Made by a program: the position numbers and the translations under genes. The notes below the pieces were generated by a model. That model saw nothing but the letters and a program-made list of their open reading frames with translations. It was not told where the DNA came from and ran no database searches. Below are positions 30,873 to 36,715 of a stretch of 36,715 bases of DNA, one piece after another (position 1 is the stretch's first letter; each line of letters begins with the position of its first letter). Origin of the DNA: Pseudomonadota bacterium (GTDB lineage: Bacteria; Myxococcota_A; UBA9042); assembly GCA_005792545.1 (NCBI GenBank), contig SXRM01000058.1, positions 1-36,715 of the forward strand. Reading direction: 5' to 3'.

Positions 30873-31871
30873 ATGCCCGATACGGTTTTGCGCCTGATGA
30901 CCATGTTGCGGCACGTGCCGCGCCAACCGTCCAAAGTCAGCGCCGCTTGGCTTGAAGGACAGTTGCTCGAAGCAGGCTATCAGGTGTCGCGAAGGTCGCT
31001 CGAGCGCGACTTGCTCAAGCTTTCCAAAGTGTTTCCGCTGACCATGGACGCACATAAGCCGCGCGGCTGGTCGTTCACGGAGCGTTCGGCAGTGGTGGAC
31101 CTGCCGTCGATGGACGTGCACACGGCTCTGGCTTTTCGCATGGCGGAGGCCCACCTGCAGCAGGTATTGCCAGCGGCGACGCGCGCCTCGCTGGAGCCGC
31201 ATTTTGCCCGCGCCCGGCTGGTGTTACAGGCGGCTTCGGGCAACGCCTTGCAGGCCTGGCCGGCCAAGGTACGGGTGCTTCCGACCGGGCTCGCGCTGCT
31301 GCCGCCTGTGCTCGATCGGTCGGTGTTGGAGAAGGTGCAAGTGGCCCTGTTGACCGACAAGCGGCTCAAGCTCCACTACCGGCGCCGCGGCGAGAGCGAG
31401 ACCAAGCACTACGTCGCACACCCACAGGGGCTCGTCTGGCGCGGCGCGGTCGGCTACTTGTTGTGCACACTGTTCGACTACAGCGACGTCGTCCAGCTTG
31501 CCGTCCACCGCATCGAGGCGGCCGAAGTCGAGAAGGCCGCCCGAAAACCTGCCGCAGATTTTTCGCTCGACCGCCAGATCGCGTCTGCCGAGCTCGATTT
31601 TCTCCTCAGCGACGACATCCTGGCCCTCGAACTGCGCATGCCTGAGTTCGCCGCCGTCAAGCTGCGCGAGACGCCGTTGTGTGCGGATCAGGTGCTGTGC
31701 GAACTGCCCGATGACCGGGTCGCCATCAGCGCGCGTGTGCCCGACACGGTGCAGTTGCGCACCTGGCTACTGGGGTTTGGCGCCAATGTCGAGGTGGTCG
31801 GACCGCCGAAGCTGCGCCTCGAAGTCGCCGAACATGCCCGCCGCATGAACAGGGTCTATCAGTCAGGCTGA
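30873..31871 (+). CDS. WYL-domain transcriptional regulator
   Basis: The 332-residue protein has an N-terminal winged helix-turn-helix (LRLMTMLRHVPRQPSKVSAA, then GYQVSRRSLERDLLKLSKVF), a WYL domain in the middle (KRLKLHYRRRGESETKHYVA, HPQGLVWRGAVGYLLCTLFD, LAVHRIEAAEV) and a C-terminal WCX-type extension (ELRMPEF to YQSG). WYL regulators sense small ligands or nucleic acids. It lies 47 nt after the RuBisCO-like gene on the same strand and is the likely local regulator of the transketolase/RuBisCO-like operon (inference). The canonical W-Y-L residues are only partly recognisable (GYLL). It overlaps the convergent radical SAM gene by 9 nt. Confidence 0.85.
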   Translation: MPDTVLRLMTMLRHVPRQPSKVSAAWLEGQLLEAGYQVSRRSLERDLLKLSKVFPLTMDAHKPRGWSFTERSAVVDLPSMDVHTALAFRMAEAHLQQVLPAATRASLEPHFARARLVLQAASGNALQAWPAKVRVLPTGLALLPPVLDRSVLEKVQVALLTDKRLKLHYRRRGESETKHYVAHPQGLVWRGAVGYLLCTLFDYSDVVQLAVHRIEAAEVEKAARKPAADFSLDRQIASAELDFLLSDDILALELRMPEFAAVKLRETPLCADQVLCELPDDRVAISARVPDTVQLRTWLLGFGANVEVVGPPKLRLEVAEHARRMNRVYQSG

Positions 31872-33791
31872 CGCCACGTCTGCCGTAAAGTCTACCACGC
31901 CAGGCCGGCGCAAAAACTGCAGCAGGTGTACGGTCTCGCCATCGCGCAGCACGCGCAGGTCGCGGCCCTCACAGACCAGGCGGTTGCCGAGCCTCAGCGG
32001 TTCGACGATCGCGCACTCGAAAGCCAGCAGCGCCAGACGCGGCACGAAAGCCGCCTGGCCGGCCAGCTGCGTCGGCCCGACTACACCCTGGTACGCCCAG
32101 CCATCGGCAATCGCCCCGGCGCCGAGCAGCACGGCCGCGCGGTCAAAGCCCTGGGTCACGACGACTGACTGCAGCAGCGGCCGCGCCGCCGCGAGCCAGT
32201 CTGGCGCGGCCTGCCCCACCAAGGTCGCAACTGCCAAGGTGTGCGCAAGCGCCGCCGGGCAATCCGACGAGCAGGGCAGAAAGCTGCCCAACCGCGCCGG
32301 CACCACCGCCCAGTTTGCCGGCCAGGCAATGGCGGTGCGACGCTGAGTACCCACTCGGTCGGCGACCAGCGTGGCGTCATCGCGGTCACCGCCGCGCGCA
32401 AACGCTTCGACGCAGCAGGTCGGATACCCGAACCACAGTCCGAACTGGCGGACGGCCTCGTCCTTGGCACCGTCTCTGCCAAGCAAAGCCGGGTCCAACG
32501 CGGCCGCGGCACTAAGGTAGCGGTCTTCCAGTGCCGCAAACACGTGCGTGCGCGCCTGACCTGCGACGCCCGGCACCGCAGATTGCACAACGCAAACGCA
32601 GAGACCCTGCCCCCGCAGCGCGTCGACGGCGCCCGCCACGCGGCTAGCATCGGGGACCTCGCGACGCAGCAGCACGCGCAAGCCCGCCTTCAATTCCAGC
32701 GCTTCGCGGTCGCACGCCGTGGCAGAGATCGGCCACGGTGGGTGCGCCGGTGCCTGCCGGCTGCACAAAGCCGCGCGTGTCGCATCTTCGAGCCGAACCG
32801 TCGGCCGCAGACCCAGGCCGCTTAGCAGGCCCGCCCAGCGCCGCTCGGCCTCTGCTGGCACAAGGGGTTGCAGGTCATCGTGCTCCAGCACGGTGTTCTC
32901 TGGGGCCCCATCCTCGGCCAAGGGCACGCAAACGGCAGGGTTTGCCAGCGCCTCGGCCCGACCTGCCCAGGCGGGCGGACAGCCCGGGCAGCGATCCGCC
33001 AAGGCGCAGGTCGAGCAGCCCCGCAGTCTCGTGAAGCGGTCTGCCTCCTTTGCGGTGCGTTGCGACGACAGCGCAAAAAGCGCAGGTGTCCACGCCGGTG
33101 CGGCAAACAGGCAGGGTGGCAGTTCCCAGCCTTGGGCCTGCTGCAGCGCAGGGCCGTCGTGCGGTTCGAGTGTGGCAGCCACCGTCAGTGCCCGGACGAC
33201 GGCGGCCAGCGCTGCCAGTTCGCACGGCCCCGCCGACTCGCCGATGGCGCGGACCAGCACCCGGCGCAGACGGCCTTTGCAGCCGCTCGCCAGGCGGCCC
33301 GCTCGCTGGCACAGGTCCGTCAGGTGAGCGGTGTTGGTCGCGACCAACGCCACGGCCAGATCCACGTCCACGCCGGCGCTGAGCAGCGCGCGAATACCCG
33401 CCGCCGTTCGCTTCATATCCCCGGCGCTGCCGGTGATCGCATCCGCCGTGTCGCTGTCCAACGAGTTGAGCGCAACTTCGGCCCGACGCAGCCCGGCCGC
33501 GGCCAGTTGCCCGGCCAGCTGCGCGTCGATGCGGCCAGCGTGCGTCTGCAGTGCGATGTCCGCGACGCCCAAGCGACGCGCGAGCGCAACCAGGTCAACC
33601 AGGTAGGGCTCAAGTGTCGGCTCCGCGCCGGTCAGCACCACGGCCTTTGCACCCGCCGCCACGGCCGACCGCAATTGCGCGGCCGCGGCCTGGGCGCGCA
33701 ACCGCAACGGCCGCGAGTCGTTGGCGCGGACGTCGCAGAAGCCGCAGGAGCGGTCGCAAGCGCGCGTGAGCGACAGGTATCGAGTATCCAC
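31863..33791 (-). CDS. Radical SAM fusion protein with a second Cys-rich C-terminal domain
   Basis: The 642-residue protein begins at GTG 33791. CDRSCGFC (C12, C16, C19) is the radical SAM cluster motif, followed by AVVLTGAEPTLEP (GGE equivalent). A Cys cluster, CSTCALADRCPGCPP, at about residue 265-280 could bind an auxiliary cluster. The C-terminal half is a separate domain with FGYPTCCVEAF and, further on, FLPCSSDCPAALAH. The paired Cys in these two motifs recall DUF483-like proteins, but I am not certain of the family. No partner is obvious: its neighbours are the WYL regulator (convergent, 9-nt overlap) and an E1-alpha gene (divergent). Substrate is unknown; peptide or RNA modification are both possible. 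Two 23-bp tandem repeats lie just upstream of its start. Confidence 0.8.
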   Translation of the reverse strand: MDTRYLSLTRACDRSCGFCDVRANDSRPLRLRAQAAAAQLRSAVAAGAKAVVLTGAEPTLEPYLVDLVALARRLGVADIALQTHAGRIDAQLAGQLAAAGLRRAEVALNSLDSDTADAITGSAGDMKRTAAGIRALLSAGVDVDLAVALVATNTAHLTDLCQRAGRLASGCKGRLRRVLVRAIGESAGPCELAALAAVVRALTVAATLEPHDGPALQQAQGWELPPCLFAAPAWTPALFALSSQRTAKEADRFTRLRGCSTCALADRCPGCPPAWAGRAEALANPAVCVPLAEDGAPENTVLEHDDLQPLVPAEAERRWAGLLSGLGLRPTVRLEDATRAALCSRQAPAHPPWPISATACDREALELKAGLRVLLRREVPDASRVAGAVDALRGQGLCVCVVQSAVPGVAGQARTHVFAALEDRYLSAAAALDPALLGRDGAKDEAVRQFGLWFGYPTCCVEAFARGGDRDDATLVADRVGTQRRTAIAWPANWAVVPARLGSFLPCSSDCPAALAHTLAVATLVGQAAPDWLAAARPLLQSVVVTQGFDRAAVLLGAGAIADGWAYQGVVGPTQLAGQAAFVPRLALLAFECAIVEPLRLGNRLVCEGRDLRVLRDGETVHLLQFLRRPGVVDFTADVASA

Positions 33792-33855
33792 GAACCTGCT
33801 CGGCCAAGCAGGGCACCAGCCCGCCGCCAGAGAATGTGTAAAGGTTTGTGCGCCG

Positions 33856-33901
33856 TCAAGAACGATCCCCCCCTTTGTTCAAGAACGATCCCCCCCTTTG
33901 T
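33856..33901. repeat. Exact 23-bp tandem duplication containing a C7 tract
   Basis: The unit TCAAGAACGAT-C7-TTTGT occupies 33856-33878 and 33879-33901 without a mismatch. The second copy runs on into TCAGACCCATGAA. It lies 65 nt upstream of the radical SAM fusion gene (minus strand) and about 120 nt upstream of the E1-alpha gene (plus strand). Confidence 0.85.
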
Positions 33902-33946
33902 TCAGACCCATGAAATCACAACAAATGTCCGATCGGTTTTGATCGC
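33885..33946 (+). promoter_or_regulatory. Dispersed intergenic element, copy E
   Basis: A C7 tract and TTTGTTCAGACCCATGAA, with the palindrome TTCA-GACCCA-TGAA at 33901-33914, are followed by TTTGATCGC at 33938-33946. The same arrangement with identical spacing occurs at 424-481. The core ACGATC-C6-TTTGTTCA also matches 36454-36473 at 18 of 20 positions. It lies in the divergent gap between the radical SAM fusion gene and the E1-alpha gene. Confidence 0.6.
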
Positions 33947-34023
33947 GGGCGTGCAGGCTTGCCGAACGCCGCCGGAACGCGCAAATTCCCCGCCCCGGCC
34001 GCTCTTGCGGCCCTGGTGCATCG

Positions 34024-35211
34024 ATGTCCGGCCCTCGCAGCGACGACCTCCAGCAAGCCACGACCACCGCGTTTCCCAGGCTAGAGGTCGGCGACCGGCC
34101 CGCGATGTTCGGCTGTTTTCGCGTGCTTCGCCCCGATGGGTCGGTCATCGCCCCCGACGCGGCGCTGCAAAACGGCACGGGTGTCGCCGACGAGGACGCG
34201 CTGGCGATGCTCAAAAGCATGGTCCGGCAGCGCGCCATCGACGAACGCATGTTGGGCCTGCAACGCCAAGGACGCATTGGGTTTTATGGCGCCGCGACCG
34301 GCCAGGAGGCGGGCACCATCGCCGCTGGACATGCGCTGCAGCTGCGCGATTGGGTCCATCCGGCGCTACGCGAGGGCGGGATCGCGCTACACCGCGGCTA
34401 TCCGCTCAAGACCTACCTCGCGCAGATCTTTGGCAGCGCCGACGACACCTCGACCAAGGGTCGGCAGATGCCGTGCCACTACGGCAGTAAGGACCTGAAT
34501 TTTGTGACGCTTTCCAGCGTGATGGCTACCCAGATGCCGCAAGCGGTGGGCACGGCCTACGCCATGGCGTTGCGGCACGAGGCGCCCGATCGGCCGATTT
34601 GCTTGGGCGCCATCGGCGATGGGGCGACCAGCGAAGGCGATTTCCACGTGGCGTTGACGTTCGCCGGTGTACTGCGGCCGCGCGGGCTGGGCTTGCCGCT
34701 GATTCTGTACGTGCAGAACAACCAGTGGGCAATCAGCACGCCGGTCGAGAAGCAAACCGCCGCCACGACCCTGGCCGCCAAGGCAGAGGGCTATGGCCTG
34801 GTCGGTGTGCGCGTCGACGGCAACGACGCACTGGCGCTACTGCGGGTCATGCGCGCGGTCGCCGATCATGTGCGGGCCGGCGGCGTGCCGGTGCTCGTTG
34901 AAGCGCTGACCTACCGAGTGGGCGCGCACTCGACTTCTGACGACCCCAGCCGCTACCGCGACGAGTCGGTCACGCGGGCGTGGGCAGCGCTGGATCCGAT
35001 CGACCGGCTGGGGCGGTACTTGGTCGGTCGCAAAGTGCTACCTGACGACGGGATCGCGCTATTGCGCGCCCACTACGACGACGAAGTGCGCGAGGCGCTG
35101 GCTGCCGCCGAGCAAGTGCCGCCTGTAGCGCTGCAGACGCTGGTTGAAGATGTCTACGCTGAGGTGCCGCCGGCCTTACAGCAGCAGTTGCTAGCGATGA
35201 CGGCTGGCTGA
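34024..35211 (+). CDS. 2-oxo acid dehydrogenase E1 component, alpha subunit
   Basis: The 395-residue protein has the E1-alpha pattern. MLKSMVRQRAIDERMLGLQRQG is at the N-terminus. GFYGAATGQEAGTIAAGHAL and GRQMPCHYGS are followed by the TPP/Mg motif GDGATSEGDFHVAL (D199) ending in YVQNNQWAIST. YRVGAHSTSDDPSRYR is the phosphorylation-loop region. Length and the NNQWAIS ending favour the branched-chain/pyruvate type found in Gram-positive bacteria and deltaproteobacteria. ATG 34024 is the start. E1-alpha normally needs an E1-beta partner encoded next to it; here the next gene is on the opposite strand and unrelated, so the beta subunit must lie elsewhere. Pyruvate and branched-chain 2-oxo acids cannot be told apart. 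Confidence 0.9.
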   Translation: MSGPRSDDLQQATTTAFPRLEVGDRPAMFGCFRVLRPDGSVIAPDAALQNGTGVADEDALAMLKSMVRQRAIDERMLGLQRQGRIGFYGAATGQEAGTIAAGHALQLRDWVHPALREGGIALHRGYPLKTYLAQIFGSADDTSTKGRQMPCHYGSKDLNFVTLSSVMATQMPQAVGTAYAMALRHEAPDRPICLGAIGDGATSEGDFHVALTFAGVLRPRGLGLPLILYVQNNQWAISTPVEKQTAATTLAAKAEGYGLVGVRVDGNDALALLRVMRAVADHVRAGGVPVLVEALTYRVGAHSTSDDPSRYRDESVTRAWAALDPIDRLGRYLVGRKVLPDDGIALLRAHYDDEVREALAAAEQVPPVALQTLVEDVYAEVPPALQQQLLAMTAG

Positions 35212-35271
35212 GGCGTTGCAGGTATGCGGCGCGTGATGCTCAGGCCGCGCGTGCGCGACAAGCCTGCGTAA

Positions 35272-36390
35272 TCAGTTGGAAAACCGCAAGACTGCCTCAA
35301 GATCCGTCGGCACGCCCAACGCCGTGAACGCCCGCTCGACCTCCGCCGGGTCTGCCAGTTCAACCCCTTGAAACAAGTGGCCAACCCGGCCGGCTTCGTG
35401 CAAGCCATCGACGCGGACGGCGTCGACGCGACAGGCCAGCAGTTCGGCCAGTGCCGACGCATTGCGCGGGTAGGCGGGTTGCACTACGGCAAACGTGCGC
35501 AGGCCGGCGGCCCTTGCGCTGTCCAAGATAGCCAGGCGCTCGGCTTGGGTCGCGCCACGCGGTTCGATCCGCTCGAGTAGCTGAGGATCTTCGGTCGGCA
35601 ACGACACCCCCACGGCAGCGGCCGGCAGCTGCGCAAGCGCATCGAAGTCGCGCAGAACCAGGCTCGATCGCGTCAGCACCGCGGCGGAAAATCCCGCAGT
35701 CGCCAACACTTGCAAACAACTGCGCGTCAATTCCAGGCGGCGCTCGACGCCAACGTACGGGTCGGTAATGACCGGCGAAAAGCACACCGAGCCCGGCCGG
35801 ACGGTCTGCACTTCGCGGGCCAGAACCTCGGGGGCGTCGACCTTGGCGTCGATCCACGCACCCCAAGGCCGCGGCGCCCGGCCGTCGAGTGCGCGCACGT
35901 CGTCCGCGCGAAAGCGCGCATTGCAGAACTGGCAGCCGATGGTGCAGCCGATGTAGGGGTTGATGGCGTAATCGGTCGGCAGGTTAGGGCTGGTGACCAA
36001 GACGCGGTCGGCGCGGACGTGGCGGACGGCCGGCTCGGCTTCGCCCGGTGTTGGCCATAGTCCGTCGTCGAGCGCCTGCAGCCTAGCCACGGCGTGGGCC
36101 AGCACCTGCCGCTGTCGCGCCGTCAGGGCGTGGGGCTGATGGGTCAAGCGCAAACGGCGGGTGCGCGCAAAGCCAGGGTCTGGCGCCAGATCGGCTTCGA
36201 TCCACAGCGGCCCGTCCGGGCCGTGCAGCTCGAAAGAGACGCCCTGGTCCAAGTCGAGCGCAAAGAACGCATAGCCATGGGGCAGCGGTGCTAGGGCCGC
36301 GGCCCACGCTTGCATCTTGGGCCGTAGCCTGGGCGCAAAGGCCTGGATTGTCTTGACCGAACGGTGCAAGGTGTTGGACCGGCGCCCCAA
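35272..36390 (-). CDS. SplB/Rv2578c-like radical SAM protein
   Basis: The 372-residue protein has INPYIGCTIGCQFCNARF (C149, C153, C156), the NPY-x-GC-x-x-GC motif typical of spore-photoproduct-lyase-like and Rv2578c/PA0069-type radical SAM enzymes. FSPVITDPYVGVERRLELTR and the AAVLTRSSLVLRD-VGVSLPTED stretch match the same group. The N-terminal 120 residues are outside the core and have no recognised domain. Members of this group have DNA-repair or unknown roles; non-sporulating bacteria commonly carry them. The start is uncertain: TTG 36390 and TTG 36372 are both possible, and the first ATG is at 36315. Its upstream side faces repeats and a copy of the dispersed element. Confidence 0.82.
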   Translation of the reverse strand: MGRRSNTLHRSVKTIQAFAPRLRPKMQAWAAALAPLPHGYAFFALDLDQGVSFELHGPDGPLWIEADLAPDPGFARTRRLRLTHQPHALTARQRQVLAHAVARLQALDDGLWPTPGEAEPAVRHVRADRVLVTSPNLPTDYAINPYIGCTIGCQFCNARFRADDVRALDGRAPRPWGAWIDAKVDAPEVLAREVQTVRPGSVCFSPVITDPYVGVERRLELTRSCLQVLATAGFSAAVLTRSSLVLRDFDALAQLPAAAVGVSLPTEDPQLLERIEPRGATQAERLAILDSARAAGLRTFAVVQPAYPRNASALAELLACRVDAVRVDGLHEAGRVGHLFQGVELADPAEVERAFTALGVPTDLEAVLRFSN

Positions 36391-36428
36391 GGCGCACCGG
36401 CTTTCTACGCCGACGTGACGACACCGTC

Positions 36429-36450
36429 AATTGCGGACTAATTGCGGACT
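36429..36450. repeat. 11-bp tandem direct repeat
   Basis: AATTGCGGACT occurs twice without a gap (36429-36439, 36440-36450), directly before the dispersed element copy at 36454. Confidence 0.8.
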
Positions 36451-36453
36451 TGC

Positions 36454-36473
36454 ACGATCTCCCCCATTGTTCA
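36454..36473 (+). promoter_or_regulatory. Dispersed intergenic element, copy F (no palindrome)
   Basis: ACGATC-T-C5-ATTGTTCA matches the core at 33885-33904 at 18 of 20 positions. The TGAA half of the palindrome is missing here (TTCA is followed by ACTGCACCCA). It lies 64 nt upstream of the SplB-like gene start on the other strand. Confidence 0.5.
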
Positions 36474-36474
36474 A

Positions 36475-36546
36475 CTGCACCCACATCTCGACCTGAGCGC
36501 TGTCGGCGGCGGCCAGGCCGGCGTCGTCGGTCACGAAAGGGCCAGA
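36475..36546 (-). pseudogene. Possible remnant of a secreted protein N-terminus
   Basis: The minus strand reads GPFVTDDAGLAAADSAQVEM, a pattern like the mature N-terminus of outer-membrane/transporter-like proteins (PFVTDD followed by a Q-V-E-x-W strand). It then runs straight into the dispersed element and stops at 36427. No convincing signal peptide precedes it. The resemblance is short and could be chance. Confidence 0.3.
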
Positions 36547-36629
36547 TGCCGCGCAGGGGCGCGGCAGCAGCACCATACAGAATCGCCTTGAGGTGAGATC
36601 AAACCTGCCGCAAGGAAGGAGCGACGAGT

Positions 36630-36644
36630 CGGCTTGCAAAGCCG
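36630..36644. repeat. Short perfect hairpin
   Basis: CGGCTT-GCA-AAGCCG forms a 6-bp stem with a 3-nt loop. Its role is not known. Confidence 0.4.
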
Positions 36645-36678
36645 CGAGTTTGCGACCCACTGAGCAAGCAAGAACAGC

Positions 36679-36708
36679 GATCGCAGATGACCTCGGGTCA
36701 TCGCGATC
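36679..36708. terminator. Strong 13-bp hairpin at window edge, possible terminator
   Basis: GATCGC-(A)-GATGACC pairs with GGTCATC-GCGATC around a TCG loop, with one bulged A. No T-run of length follows, and the flanking gene is outside the window, so orientation and function are unknown. Confidence 0.4.
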
Positions 36709-36715
36709 CTGTATA

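Larger units (their letters stand above)
36391..36715. other. Repeat-rich end of window
   Basis: No intact gene is seen from 36391 to the window edge. The stretch holds an 11-bp tandem repeat, a copy of the dispersed C-tract element, a short gene-like remnant and two hairpins, each listed separately. Confidence 0.55.

Noticed and set aside
33856..33901. Possible minimal CRISPR
   Set aside because: Only two units, directly abutting with no spacer, and no cas gene in the window.
32868..34490. 540-codon plus-strand frame spanning the radical SAM fusion gene, the repeat gap and the E1-alpha start
   Set aside because: It is antisense to one recognised gene, crosses the intergenic repeats, and enters another gene in the wrong frame.

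Overview
This is a high-GC, gene-dense bacterial window, most likely from a myxococcotal/deltaproteobacterial-type genome (inference). The signs are: secreted proteins ending in a Cys, a single membrane helix and an Arg-rich tail (MYXO-CTERM-like sorting signals); a long lipoprotein built of CDDGNPCT-type Cys repeats; a FGE-like lipoprotein; and a cohesin/dockerin pair unrelated to cellulose. No tRNA, rRNA, CRISPR array, transposase or phage gene was seen.

Layout. 1-1898: the end of a dihydropyrimidinase-type amidohydrolase and a class III aminotransferase, plausibly reductive pyrimidine/beta-alanine catabolism. 2125-4270 (-): a two-gene glycosyltransferase operon. 4375-7124: an amidase-signature hydrolase and a radical SAM protein. 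7110-10569 (-): a zinc-dependent phospholipase C-like protein and a subtilisin-like protease, both with MYXO-CTERM-like tails. 10744-11526: an NRDE/TANGO2 protein. 11540-14256 (-): a cohesin-like lipoprotein translationally coupled (ATGA) to a secreted M1 metallopeptidase carrying a C-terminal dockerin. 14500-16376 (+), divergent from it: an ECF sigma factor coupled (ATGA) to a FecR-type anti-sigma factor. 16389-18251 (-): a membrane protein and a pentaheme cytochrome c. 18662-24173: a membrane-anchored protein with three copies of a ~50-residue repeat, a large Cys-rich lipoprotein and 4-alpha-glucanotransferase. 24145-26349 (-): a small membrane protein and a secreted fibrinogen-like protein. 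26549-27490: a FGE-like lipoprotein. 27702-31871: a tight operon of split transketolase (two genes), a RuBisCO-like protein and a WYL regulator. 31863-36390: a radical SAM fusion protein (-), an orphan E1-alpha dehydrogenase subunit (+) and a SplB-like radical SAM protein (-).

Three things stand out. First, the cohesin lipoprotein and dockerin peptidase look like a self-contained surface-docking module, next to an ECF sigma/anti-sigma pair. Second, the transketolase/RuBisCO-like operon has 1-nt stop/start overlaps and a RuBisCO-like protein whose active-site KDDE is KDDH and whose loop-6 lysine appears absent, so it should not fix CO2 and probably acts in an unassigned sugar(-acid) phosphate pathway. 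Third, a dispersed intergenic element recurs in four separate intergenic regions: a C7 (or G7) tract beside TTGTTCA, usually running into a TTCA-N6-TGAA palindrome. It looks like an undescribed operator or small repeat family.

Start codons were chosen from ribosome-binding sites, signal peptides and gene overlaps. Several (subtilase, sigma factor, SplB-like protein) remain uncertain.
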